A DNA stretch of 64,000 nt from Streptomyces pilosus (lineage in GTDB: Bacteria > Actinomycetota > Actinomycetes > Streptomycetales > Streptomycetaceae), in contig NZ_BMTU01000005.1 of the NCBI RefSeq assembly GCF_014649835.1, forward strand, positions 310,001 to 374,000, given 5' to 3'. Shown piece by piece: positions 42,151 through 49,818 of the stretch. The notes under the pieces were generated by a model, which was not told the origin of the DNA, searched no databases, and was given only the letters and a program-made list of their open reading frames with translations. The translations under genes and the position numbers were made by a program. Each line of letters starts with the position of its first letter. Positions within the stretch are counted from its first letter, which is position 1.

Positions 42151-42987
42151 CTAGTTCTTCTGGATCTGGTCGAAGGAGAGCTCGACCGGCGTCTCCCGGC
42201 CGAAGATCTCCACCAGGCCCTTGACCTTCTTGGAGTCGGGGTTGATCTCGTTGATGGTCGCCTGGAGCGTGGCGAACGGGCCGTCGGTGACGGTGACCGA
42301 GTCGCCGACCTCGAAGTCCAGCACCTGGACCTCGACCTTCCGCTGCGGCGCCGGCTTGCCCTCGGCCTCGGCGGCCTCGCGGGCGGCCTTCTCCTCGGCT
42401 TCCGGGGCGAGCATCTTGACGATCTCGTCCAGTGTCAGCGGGTACGGGTCGTAGGCGTTGCCCACGAAGCCGGTGACGCCGGGGGTGTTGCGGACGACGC
42501 CCCAGGACTCGTTCGTCAGGTCCATGCGGACCAGGACGTAACCCGGGAGCTTGTTCTGCTTGATCGTCTTGCGGTCGCCGTTCTTGATCTGGACGACCTC
42601 TTCCTGCGGCACCTCGGCCTGGAAGATGTAGTCCTCGACGTTCAGCGAGACGGCGCGCTGCTCCAGGTTGGTCTTCACCCGGTTCTCGTAGCCCGCGTAG
42701 GTGTGGATGACGTACCACTCACCGGGCAGGGTCCGCAGTTCCTCGCGGAGCTTCTCGACCGGGTCGCGGTCGTCCTCGGGCTCGTCGGCCTCCTCGGCCG
42801 CTTCCGCGGCCTCGGTGGTCTCGTCCGCCTCGGCGGTCTCGTCCGCGGTGGTGTCATCGGCAGCCTCGGCCGCGGAGGCCTCGGTGTCCTCGACGTCCGC
42901 CGCCTCGACGGCGACGGGCGCGTCCTCGGCGGACTCGGCCCCTTCGCCGTAAGGCTCGACGGCGTCGTTCACGTTCGGGTCAGACAC
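42151..42987 (-). CDS. nusG: Transcription termination/antitermination factor NusG
   Basis: 278 aa. The NGN domain starts near residue 92 ([20 protein letters not shown]) and the KOW domain lies near residue 220 ([20 protein letters not shown]). NusG binds the polymerase clamp, links to Rho and S10 and affects pausing. Before the NGN domain is an acidic Glu/Ala-rich extension of about 90 residues ([20 protein letters not shown]). A shorter form is found in E. coli, and Streptomyces NusG is known to be extended. Start is GTG 42987. It follows secE by 80 bp. Confidence 0.97.
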   Translation of the reverse strand: MSDPNVNDAVEPYGEGAESAEDAPVAVEAADVEDTEASAAEAADDTTADETAEADETTEAAEAAEEADEPEDDRDPVEKLREELRTLPGEWYVIHTYAGYENRVKTNLEQRAVSLNVEDYIFQAEVPQEEVVQIKNGDRKTIKQNKLPGYVLVRMDLTNESWGVVRNTPGVTGFVGNAYDPYPLTLDEIVKMLAPEAEEKAAREAAEAEGKPAPQRKVEVQVLDFEVGDSVTVTDGPFATLQATINEINPDSKKVKGLVEIFGRETPVELSFDQIQKN

Positions 42988-43032
42988 GGTGGCTGCTTCT
43001 TCCTGGATACATAGGGGTGGAACATGCGAAAG

Positions 43033-43055
43033 GAGCGCCGGGTACCTCGGCGCTC
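43033..43055 (-). terminator. Small hairpin between secE and nusG
   Basis: GAGCGCCG and CGGCGCTC form an 8-bp perfect stem with a seven-base loop in the 80-bp secE-nusG gap. It could be an attenuator, processing site or mRNA-stabilising structure rather than a full terminator, since the two genes are normally co-transcribed. Confidence 0.5.
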
Positions 43056-43067
43056 TTCGCTCGGGGA

Positions 43068-43355
43068 TCAGCCGAAGACGTACTTGGCGGCGTTGCTGAG
43101 GCCATAGTCGATCAGAGTGATCAGGCCGATCATGACGACCACGAAGATGATCACGGCGGTCGTGTACGACGTCAGCTGGTTTCGGGTCGGCCAGACGACC
43201 TTGCGGAGCTCCGCGACGATCTGGCGGTAGAAGAGCGCGAGGCGCTTCAGCGGACCCTTCTTGGCCCGCTTGCCGCCCTTGCGGGTCTTCTTCTTGGAGT
43301 CCGGAGCCTCGTCCTCGGCATCAGGCATGTCGATGGAGCCCACGGCGTCCGTCAC
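43068..43355 (-). CDS. secE: Preprotein translocase subunit SecE
   Basis: 95 aa. After a polar, Lys-rich N-terminus ([20 protein letters not shown]) comes the conserved amphipathic segment ([20 protein letters not shown]) and one membrane helix ([20 protein letters not shown]). SecE clamps SecY in the SecYEG export channel. GTG 43355 gives [16 protein letters not shown]. It lies between tRNA-Trp and nusG, the order conserved in actinobacteria. Confidence 0.96.
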   Translation of the reverse strand: MTDAVGSIDMPDAEDEAPDSKKKTRKGGKRAKKGPLKRLALFYRQIVAELRKVVWPTRNQLTSYTTAVIIFVVVMIGLITLIDYGLSNAAKYVFG

Positions 43356-43464
43356 TCGTCCTCACCTGATTCCGGGTCGTGGCCGTGCCGCGCCCGGTCC
43401 GAGCCCGCACGGCGGTGCATTGCTGTACGTACATGCGCACACATCCTGGCGATGGTGTGTGTAG

Positions 43465-43537
43465 CAGGGCCGGAGGGACTTGAACCCCCAACCGCTGGTT
43501 TTGGAGACCAGTGCTCTACCAATTGAGCTACGACCCT
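43465..43537 (-). tRNA. tRNA-Trp (CCA anticodon)
   Basis: A 73-nt cloverleaf on the minus strand has acceptor AGGGTCG paired with CGGCCCT, D arm GCTCAATTGGTAGAGC, anticodon stem-loop CTGGTCTCCAAAACCAG with CCA, and T arm GGGGGTTCAAGTCCCTC. CCA is not encoded at the 3' end. It is the only tRNA here linked to secE-nusG, as in other actinobacteria. Confidence 0.97.
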
Positions 43538-43622
43538 TTGTGTGTCCCCCAACGTACCGCATCCCCCCGGATGCTCGGTGTGCACCGGACGGGCGCGGAC
43601 CGCTGAAGGCCAACGAGGTGAG

Positions 43623-43652
43623 AGTGTACGTGTTCCTGGGCCGGGCGTCGAA
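43623..43652 (-). promoter_or_regulatory. Candidate promoter for tRNA-Trp-secE-nusG
   Basis: TTCGAC-N18-TACACT on the minus strand lies about 85 bases ahead of tRNA-Trp. The -10 is good and the -35 weaker. It may serve tRNA-Trp and possibly secE-nusG. No gene is seen between 43538 and 43820. Confidence 0.35.
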
Positions 43653-43820
43653 CAGAAAGTGCCTGTGGGAAACCGTCCCGGCCGGGGAACGGCGCGCGAC
43701 CGCCCCCACGACGTGGCCCCCGCGCCGCGGATCCGGACTGGTGTTCAGCGGTTTGCCCGGTGATGTTCAGTCCGTGAAACCCCCGTGCCCGCCGGGTTTC
43801 CGGTCTGGAACGATGGGCCC

Positions 43821-45047
43821 ATGAGCGCTGCAACCCCTCCCACCGAGCGCCGGGTCTCCGCCCGAGTCGGCGCGATCTCCGAGTCCGCCACCCTCGCCGT
43901 GGACGCCAAGGCCAAGGCCCTCAAGGCCGCCGGGCGACCGGTGATCGGCTTCGGCGCCGGTGAGCCCGACTTCCCGACGCCGGACTACATCGTCGAGGCC
44001 GCGATCGAGGCCTGCAAGAACCCGAAGTACCACCGCTACACGCCGGCCGGCGGTCTGCCGGAGCTGAAGGCCGCGATCGCCGCCAAGACGCTGCGCGACT
44101 CCGGCTACGAGGTGGACCCGTCCCAGATCCTCGTCACCAACGGCGGCAAGCAGGCCATCTACGAGGCCTTCGCCGCGATCCTCGACCCGGGCGACGAGGT
44201 CATCGTCCCGGCGCCGTACTGGACGACGTACCCGGAGTCGATCCGGCTGGCCGGCGGTGTCCCGGTCGAGGTCGTCGCCGACGAGACCACCGGCTACCGC
44301 GTGAGCGTGGAGCAGCTGGAGGCGGCCCGCACGGAGAAGACGAAGGTCGTCCTGTTCGTCTCCCCGTCGAACCCGACCGGCGCGGTCTACGGCGAGGCCG
44401 AGACCGAGGCGATCGGCAAGTGGGCCGTGGAGCACGGCCTGTGGGTCCTCACGGACGAGATCTACGAGCACCTGGTCTACGGCGACGCCGTCTCCGTCTC
44501 CCTGCCCGCGCTGCTGCCCGAGCTGCGCGACAAGTGCATCGTGGTCAACGGTGTCGCGAAGACGTACGCGATGACGGGCTGGCGGGTCGGCTGGGTCATC
44601 GGCCCGAAGGACGTGGTGAAGGCGGCGACCAACCTCCAGTCGCACGCCACGTCGAACGTCTCCAACGTCGCCCAGGCCGCCGCCCTCGCCGCCGTCTCCG
44701 GCGACCTGGACGCGGTCGCGACGATGCGCGAGGCCTTCGACCGCCGGCGGAAGACCATCGTGCGGATGCTCAACGAGATCGACGGCGTGCTCTGCCCGGA
44801 GCCCGAGGGCGCGTTCTACGCCTACCCCTCGGTGAAGGCCCTGATCGGCAAGGAGATCCGGGGCAGGCGCCCGCAGGACTCGGTCGAGCTGGCCGCGCTC
44901 ATCCTGGAGGAGGCCGAGGTCGCGGTGGTGCCCGGTGAGGCGTTCGGCACCCCGGGCTACCTGCGGTTGTCGTACGCGCTCGGCGACGAGGACCTCGTCG
45001 AGGGCGTGAGCCGGATCCAGAAGCTGCTCGCGGAGGCGCGGGACTGA
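43821..45047 (+). CDS. aspC: Pyridoxal-phosphate aspartate aminotransferase (class I)
   Basis: This 408-aa fold-type I aminotransferase has [66 protein letters not shown] and the PLP Schiff-base Lys in [16 protein letters not shown]. The substrate is probably aspartate plus 2-oxoglutarate, as for the Streptomyces aspC gene at this locus, though prephenate use cannot be excluded. The ATG at 43821 fits the N-terminus [21 protein letters not shown] hairpin terminator follows, then the adenosine deaminase gene on the same strand. Confidence 0.93.
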   Translation: MSAATPPTERRVSARVGAISESATLAVDAKAKALKAAGRPVIGFGAGEPDFPTPDYIVEAAIEACKNPKYHRYTPAGGLPELKAAIAAKTLRDSGYEVDPSQILVTNGGKQAIYEAFAAILDPGDEVIVPAPYWTTYPESIRLAGGVPVEVVADETTGYRVSVEQLEAARTEKTKVVLFVSPSNPTGAVYGEAETEAIGKWAVEHGLWVLTDEIYEHLVYGDAVSVSLPALLPELRDKCIVVNGVAKTYAMTGWRVGWVIGPKDVVKAATNLQSHATSNVSNVAQAAALAAVSGDLDAVATMREAFDRRRKTIVRMLNEIDGVLCPEPEGAFYAYPSVKALIGKEIRGRRPQDSVELAALILEEAEVAVVPGEAFGTPGYLRLSYALGDEDLVEGVSRIQKLLAEARD

Positions 45048-45062
45048 CCTCCCCCGTCACCC

Positions 45063-45096
45063 CAGGGGCGCCCGGATTCACCCCCGGGCGCCCCTG
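45063..45096 (+). terminator. Terminator after aspC
   Basis: CAGGGGCGCCCGG and CCGGGCGCCCCTG form a perfect 13-bp stem with an eight-base loop, 15 bases after the aspC stop. It is followed by TTCGTTTG on the plus strand, giving a T-rich tail. Confidence 0.85.
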
Positions 45097-45170
45097 TTCG
45101 TTTGTGCGAGCAAGACCACGAAAGGGGAAAGCGCTACCGGGACGGACGGGACGTGCGGCAGGATCCTGGA

Positions 45171-46244
45171 ATGCTGAGCTCTTCAGGGGGGCACCCCCCG
45201 AACCCCCCGCGTGTACGTGATGTCTCCGAGCTGCCGAAAGCCCATCTCCACCTGCACTTCACCGGGTCCATGCGGCCCGCCACCCTGCTGGAGCTGGCCG
45301 ACAAGTACGGGGTCCGCCTGCCCGAGGCGCTGACCGACGCGCTGACCGGCGGGGAGGCGCCGAGACTGCGCGCCACCGACGAGCGCGGCTGGTTCCGCTT
45401 CCAGCGGCTGTACGACGCCGCCCGCTCGTGCCTGCGCGAGCCGGAGGACATCCAGCGGCTGGTGCGGGAGGCGGCGGAGGAGGAGGTGCGCGACGGCTCC
45501 GGCTGGCTGGAGATCCAGGTCGACCCGACGTCGTACGCGCCCCGGCTGGGCGGGCTGATCCCGGCGCTGGAGATCATCCTGGACGCGGTGGACTCGGCGA
45601 TGCGGCACACCGGGATCGGGATGCGGGTGCTGGTGGCCGCCAACCGGATGAAGCATCCGCTGGACGCGCGCACGCTGGCCCGGCTGGCGGTGCGGTACGC
45701 GGACCGGGGCGTGGTCGGGTTCGGGCTGTCCAACGACGAGCGGCGCGGGATGGCCCGCGACTTCGACCGCGCGTTCGCGATCGCCCGGGAGGGCGGGCTG
45801 CTGTCCGCCCCGCACGGGGGCGAGCTGGCGGGCCCCTCGTCGGTGCGGGACTGCCTGGACGACCTGGAGGCGCACCGGATCGGGCACGGTGTGCGGGCGG
45901 CGGACGACCCGCGGCTGATGCGGCGGCTCGCGGACCGCCAGGTGACCTGCGAGGTCTGCCCGGCGTCCAACGTGGCGCTGGGGGTCTACGAGAAGCCCGA
46001 GGACGTACCGCTGCGGACCCTGTTCGAGGCGGGCGTGCCGCTGGCGCTGGGCGCGGACGACCCGCTGCTCTTCGGTTCCCGGCTGGCGGCTCAGTACGAG
46101 ATCGCGCGTGTCCACCACGGTTTCACGGACGCGGAGCTCGCGGAGGTGGCCCGCCAGTCGGTGCGGGGCTCGGCGGCCCCGGAGGACGTGAAGGCGAAGC
46201 TGCTGTCGGGCGTGGACGACTGGCTCAACGCCCCGGTCGCCTGA
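45171..46244 (+). CDS. add: Adenosine deaminase
   Basis: About 357 aa. It has the metal-dependent deaminase motifs: zinc pair in KAHLHLHFTGSMRP, LSAPHGGELAGPSSVRDCL with the general acid Glu in HGGE, HRIGHGV, and SNVALGVYE then ALGADDPLLF with the zinc Asp pair. It converts adenosine to inosine in purine salvage. The ATG at 45171 is the first before the conserved start but lacks a strong ribosome-binding site. The last 20 bases overlap, tail to tail, with the convergent gene at 46225. Confidence 0.93.
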   Translation: MLSSSGGHPPNPPRVRDVSELPKAHLHLHFTGSMRPATLLELADKYGVRLPEALTDALTGGEAPRLRATDERGWFRFQRLYDAARSCLREPEDIQRLVREAAEEEVRDGSGWLEIQVDPTSYAPRLGGLIPALEIILDAVDSAMRHTGIGMRVLVAANRMKHPLDARTLARLAVRYADRGVVGFGLSNDERRGMARDFDRAFAIAREGGLLSAPHGGELAGPSSVRDCLDDLEAHRIGHGVRAADDPRLMRRLADRQVTCEVCPASNVALGVYEKPEDVPLRTLFEAGVPLALGADDPLLFGSRLAAQYEIARVHHGFTDAELAEVARQSVRGSAAPEDVKAKLLSGVDDWLNAPVA

Positions 46245-46896
46245 AGTGGGCGTAGGGCGGATACGCCTTGAAGCAGATCAGCACCTCGTGGGGGTGGCCG
46301 CCGCCGGGCCGCTGGGTGAGTCCGGGGACCGCCGCCACCATGGCCGGGTGCCCCCGGGAGACGCCCTTCTGATGTGGTCCCCGGCCCGCCGCGCGGGCGA
46401 AGGACATCGCCGTCTCGGCGAAGACGTCCCGGCTGCCGAAGAGGAAGAGCGTGCGGGCGTGGGTGACGTGCCGCAGCTCGTCCCGGCAGTCCGCTCGCGC
46501 CGCGCGCCGGCGCCATGCGGCCGCGTCCCGGTCCGTGCGCCGTTCGTCGGTGCGGACCGTCAGGGGCGTGCCCCGGCCGAGCGTGCGGCGCAGCCGAGGC
46601 CACCGGCTGGGCCGCAGTCCGTAGGAGTGGTGGACCAGGAGGAGGTCCACCGGTTCGCCGACGCCCTCGGTGGGCGGTGCGCTGTCGCACAGCGGCAGGT
46701 GGACGATCGTGTGCCGTGAGCAGGCCGCGAAGGAGAACAGGCGGGCGAGGCGGTTCAGCCCGTCGTGGTCGCCGAGCAGCAGGCCGATGGGTTCCGGGGC
46801 GCGCAGCGAGGTGTGGCGCAGCGGGTGCAGGGGCTGGACGACGCGGTGCTCGACCGGACCGGTGCGGGGGCGGAACTGGCGCAGTCTCAGACGCAT
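46225..46896 (-). CDS. Conserved hypothetical protein
   Basis: About 223 aa, soluble and rich in Arg and His. It contains EPIGLLLGDHDGLNRLARLF, VDLLLVHHSYGLRPSRWPRL and LFLFGSRDVFAETAMSFARA, which suggest an alpha/beta domain, but the family is not recognised. The ATG at 46896 is a reasonable start. It is convergent with adenosine deaminase and their ends overlap by 20 bp. A heptamer repeat tract lies behind its start, before murB. Confidence 0.65.
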   Translation of the reverse strand: MRLRLRQFRPRTGPVEHRVVQPLHPLRHTSLRAPEPIGLLLGDHDGLNRLARLFSFAACSRHTIVHLPLCDSAPPTEGVGEPVDLLLVHHSYGLRPSRWPRLRRTLGRGTPLTVRTDERRTDRDAAAWRRRAARADCRDELRHVTHARTLFLFGSRDVFAETAMSFARAAGRGPHQKGVSRGHPAMVAAVPGLTQRPGGGHPHEVLICFKAYPPYAHFRRPGR

Positions 46897-46950
46897 GGGG
46901 TCGGCCTCACCGGCCCAGGATCGCGGGCCGGCGGGCAACAGAATTCCGCC

Positions 46951-47012
46951 GCTGCCGGCTGCCGACTGCCGACTGCCGACTGCCGGCTGCCGATTGCCGA
47001 CTGCCGACTGCC
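46951..47012. repeat. Heptamer tandem repeat
   Basis: Nearly nine copies of a 7-base unit (consensus ACTGCCG, with GCTGCCG and ATTGCCG variants) fill the gap between the hypothetical gene and murB. The unit count could vary between strains. It ends two bases before the murB stop codon. Confidence 0.85.
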
Positions 47013-47013
47013 T

Positions 47014-48069
47014 TCAGAGGCTGACGCCGACCGTCACGGGCTCGTTGACCAGAGTGATGCCGAACGCGTCCCGGACCCCCGCGACGACCTCGCGGGCGAG
47101 CGCCAGCAGGTCCTCGGTGGTCGCCTCGCCGCGGTTGGTGAGGGCGAGGGTGTGCTTGGTGGAGATGCGGGCGGGACCGTGGCCGTAGCCCTTGGAGAAG
47201 CCTGCCTTGTCGATCAGCCAGGCCGCGGAGGTCTTGGTGTGTCCCTCGCCCGCCGGGTACGCGGGGGCCTCGACGCCGTCGCCGAGCCGCTCGCGGACGC
47301 GCGTGCGGAAGGCGGCGAACGCCTCGTCGTCGAGGATGGGGTTGGTGAAGAAGGAACCGGCCGACCAGGTGTCGTGGTCGTCGGGGTCCAGCACCATGCC
47401 CTTGCCGGCGCGGAGCCCCAGGACCGTCTCGCGGGCGGTGGCCAGCGGGACCCGCTCGCCCGGCGCCACGCCGAGGACGCGGGCCGTCTCGGCGTACCTG
47501 ACGGGACCGGACAGGCCGCCGGCGTCCTCCAGGGCGAAGCGCACGCGCAGGACGACGTACCGCTGGGGGTCCGACTTGAAGCGGCTGTGGCGGTACGAGA
47601 AGGCGCACTCCGCGTTGCTCAGGGTGACGGTCTCGCGGGCCCGGCGGTCGTAGGCGACGACCTCGGTGACGGTGGAGGAGACCTCCTGCCCGTACGCCCC
47701 GACGTTCTGGATCGGGGTGGCGCCCGCCGAGCCGGGGATACCGGCCAGGCATTCGAGACCGGCGAGGCCCGCCTCCACGGTGCGGGCGACGGCGTCGGTC
47801 CACACCTCGCCGGCCGCCAGCTCCAGGTGCGTGCCGTCCAGGGTGTACCCCCGGGTGGCGACGACGAGGGCGGTGCCGTCGAAGCCCTTGTCGCCGATGA
47901 CCAGGTTGGAGCCGCCGCCGATGATCAGCAGCGGGGTGCCGCTGTCGTCGGCGTCGCGGACGACGGCGATCACCTCGTCGTCGGTCGTCGCGGTGACCAG
48001 CCGGGTCGCGGGGCCGCCCAGCCGGAAGGTGGTGAGCGGGGCGAGGGAGGCGTCGTGGAGTTCCTGCAC
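47014..48069 (-). CDS. murB: UDP-N-acetylenolpyruvoylglucosamine reductase
   Basis: This 351-aa FAD enzyme makes UDP-N-acetylmuramate from the enolpyruvyl precursor with NADPH, the second step of peptidoglycan synthesis. The FAD domain has LTTFRLGGPATRLVTATTDD and LLIIGGGSNLVIGDKGFDG, then ECLAGIPGSAGATPIQNVGA. The catalytic Ser lies in SYRHSRFKSD and the C-terminal part has SAAWLIDKAGFSKGYGHGPA. GTG 48069 gives the expected length, with a weak ribosome-binding site. It is a type I MurB in the cytoplasm. Confidence 0.95.
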   Translation of the reverse strand: MQELHDASLAPLTTFRLGGPATRLVTATTDDEVIAVVRDADDSGTPLLIIGGGSNLVIGDKGFDGTALVVATRGYTLDGTHLELAAGEVWTDAVARTVEAGLAGLECLAGIPGSAGATPIQNVGAYGQEVSSTVTEVVAYDRRARETVTLSNAECAFSYRHSRFKSDPQRYVVLRVRFALEDAGGLSGPVRYAETARVLGVAPGERVPLATARETVLGLRAGKGMVLDPDDHDTWSAGSFFTNPILDDEAFAAFRTRVRERLGDGVEAPAYPAGEGHTKTSAAWLIDKAGFSKGYGHGPARISTKHTLALTNRGEATTEDLLALAREVVAGVRDAFGITLVNEPVTVGVSL

Positions 48070-48123
48070 GGGCTCAAGACTACGAGACGGCACCGACGGC
48101 CCCGCTCCCCCGGCCCGTCCGGC

Positions 48124-48552
48124 TCAGCCGAGCCGGACGACGGCCCGCGACATACCGAGGACCTTCTGTCCCGCGCTGGTGGCGGTGAGGTCCACGCGCA
48201 CGGTGTGGTCGTCGAGCTTGGCGGCGACCTTGCCGCTGACCTCGATGACGGCACCCAGGTCGTCGTCGGGGACGACCACCGGGCGGGTGAAGCGGACGCC
48301 GTACTCGACGACCGCGCCCGGGTCGCCCACCCAGTCGGTCACCACGCGGATCGCCTCGGCCATGGTGAACATGCCGTGCGCGATGACGTCGGGCAGGCCG
48401 ACCTCCTTGGCGAACCTCTCGTTCCAGTGGATGGGGTTGAAGTCGCCGGAGGCGCCCGCGTACCGGACGAGCGTGGCGCGGGTCACGGGGAACGTCTGCG
48501 CGGGCAGCTCGGTGCCGACCTCGACGTCGGCGTAGGAGATCTTCGCCGTCAT
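48124..48552 (-). CDS. MaoC-type (hot-dog) dehydratase, catalytic subunit-like
   Basis: 142 aa with the hot-dog fold and the R-hydratase motif YAGASGDFNPIHWNERFAKE, which holds the catalytic Asp and His, then VIAHGMFTMA. It resembles the HadB subunit of the mycobacterial (3R)-hydroxyacyl-ACP dehydratase. It starts eight bases after the stop of its partner at 48561-49013, so both are made together. As Streptomyces has no mycolic acids, its true substrate is unknown. Confidence 0.88.
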   Translation of the reverse strand: MTAKISYADVEVGTELPAQTFPVTRATLVRYAGASGDFNPIHWNERFAKEVGLPDVIAHGMFTMAEAIRVVTDWVGDPGAVVEYGVRFTRPVVVPDDDLGAVIEVSGKVAAKLDDHTVRVDLTATSAGQKVLGMSRAVVRLG

Positions 48553-48560
48553 GGTGTGGT

Positions 48561-49013
48561 TCACGCCTCCTCGGCCGCGCGGGCCACCAGCTTGGTCCAG
48601 GCGGTCACGACGTGTTCGCCGTCCTGGTCGTGCACCTCGCCGCGGATGTCCAGTATGTCGTTGCCGGCCATCGACCTGATCGTCTCGATGGTCGAGGTGA
48701 CGGTGAGCCGGTCGCCGGCGCGCACCGGCCGGTTGTAGGCGAACTTCTGGTCGCCGTGCACCACCCGGCTGTAGTCGAGGCCGAGCTGCGGGTCGGCGAC
48801 GACCTCGCCCGCGGCCTTGAAGGTGATGGCGAACACGAAGGTGGGCGGGGCGATCACGTCGGGGTGGCCGAGCGCCTTGGCGGCCTCCGCGTCCGTGTAC
48901 GCCGGATTGGCGTCCCCCACTGCCTCGGCGAACTCACGGATCTTCTCCCGGCCCACCTCGTAGGGCTCGGTGGGCGGGTAGCTCCGCCCGGCGAAGGACT
49001 GGTCGAGCGCCAT
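48561..49013 (-). CDS. MaoC-like (hot-dog) dehydratase partner, HadA-like
   Basis: 150 aa, hot-dog domain of the N-terminal MaoC type: YPPTEPYEVGREKIREFAEA, VGDANPAYTDAEAAKALGHP, VIAPPTFVFAITFKA and VVHGDQKFAYNRPVRAGDRL. It lacks the Asp/His catalytic set of its partner and probably forms the substrate-binding half of a heterodimer. It is comparable to HadA/HadC in mycobacteria, where the same genes lie beside rpmG and tRNA-Trp. The ATG at 49013 is the only sensible start. Confidence 0.88.
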   Translation of the reverse strand: MALDQSFAGRSYPPTEPYEVGREKIREFAEAVGDANPAYTDAEAAKALGHPDVIAPPTFVFAITFKAAGEVVADPQLGLDYSRVVHGDQKFAYNRPVRAGDRLTVTSTIETIRSMAGNDILDIRGEVHDQDGEHVVTAWTKLVARAAEEA

Positions 49014-49108
49014 GCGCGCGGCACCTCCTGTGTCTGCCTGTCTCTGGACTGTCCCGGCCGGTCCGGGCCGTCTCCGTCCGCCTGCGTCCGGCCGGTGGCG
49101 GGGAAACG

Positions 49109-49147
49109 ACACGAGGCCGCCCCCCGGGTGGGGAGACGGCCTCGTGT
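49109..49147 (-). terminator. Terminator after rpmG
   Basis: ACACGAGGCCG and CGGCCTCGTGT form an 11-bp perfect stem with a 17-base loop, 11 bases beyond the rpmG stop. It separates rpmG from the MaoC pair. Confidence 0.8.
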
Positions 49148-49158
49148 ACGAGCCTGTT

Positions 49159-49323
49159 TTATCGCGTTTCGCGGTGCGCGGTGTGCGCATTGCAACGCGG
49201 GCAGTGCTTCTTCATCTCAAGACGGTCCGGGTTGTTACGCCGGTTCTTCTTGGTGATGTAGTTCCGCTCCTTGCACTCCACGCAGGCCAGCGTGATCTTC
49301 GGGCGGACGTCGGTGGCAGCCAC
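49159..49323 (-). CDS. rpmG: 50S ribosomal protein L33 (zinc-binding form)
   Basis: This 54-aa protein from GTG 49323 (AAGGAG upstream) reads [20 protein letters not shown], then [20 protein letters not shown] and [14 protein letters not shown]. The pairs CVEC and CPRC bind zinc, so this is the C+ form, which Streptomyces replaces by a zinc-free paralogue when zinc is short. It stands just before tRNA-Met in the transcription direction of the MaoC pair. Confidence 0.97.
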   Translation of the reverse strand: MAATDVRPKITLACVECKERNYITKKNRRNNPDRLEMKKHCPRCNAHTAHRETR

Positions 49324-49411
49324 GTGAGTGCTCCTTGACGAACGGATTGACTGTATTTACGCAAGAAGAGTAGCCGATCGAAGGACCGACCCCGCAATCG
49401 GCTACTGTCTG

Positions 49412-49484
49412 TAGCGGTGACCGGACTTGAACCGGTGACACAGCGATTATGAGCCGCTTGCTCTACCGACTGAGCTACACCGCT
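49412..49484 (-). tRNA. tRNA-Met (CAT anticodon)
   Basis: A 73-nt cloverleaf has acceptor AGCGGTG paired with CACCGCT, D arm GCTCAGTCGGTAGAGC, anticodon stem-loop AGCGGCTCATAATCGCT with CAT, and T arm ACCGGTTCAAGTCCGGT. The acceptor starts with a paired A-T, which favours elongator rather than initiator Met. It is about 47 bases from tRNA-Thr. Confidence 0.95.
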
Positions 49485-49530
49485 TTGATGCGATCGGGCC
49501 CCGCCTCGCGGCGGGAACCTCACACACCAG

Positions 49531-49603
49531 AGCCCCAAAACGGAATCGAACCGTTGACCTTCTCCTTACCATGGAGACGCTCTGCCGACTGAGCTATTGG
49601 GGC
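49531..49603 (-). tRNA. tRNA-Thr (GGT anticodon)
   Basis: A 73-nt cloverleaf has acceptor GCCCCAA paired with TTGGGGC, D arm GCTCAGTCGGCAGAGC, anticodon stem-loop TCTCCATGGTAAGGAGA with GGT, and T arm AACGGTTCGATTCCGTT. It is transcribed with tRNA-Met and probably rpmG. Confidence 0.95.
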
Positions 49604-49818
49604 GAGCGAGGAAGACATTACACGGTCCGCAGCCGTTCGCCCAAATCCGTTTCGGGCCCCCCTGTCCCCTCATGGGGGACCACGCGGACCACGCCGGTAC
49701 GACTATTGCGCTCCTCCCGGCGAGCGGTGGGGGACCGTCCTAGGCTCGTCTCACTCTGTGTGATCTTGCCCCCGTGTGCTGCGCGTCCCCGTGCCGCAGC
49801 CGGAGCCCCAGGAGTGTG

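Noticed and set aside
46951..47012. A CRISPR-like repeat array
   Set aside because: The units are 7 bases with no spacers. The other tandem repeats here are likewise too short and spacer-free.
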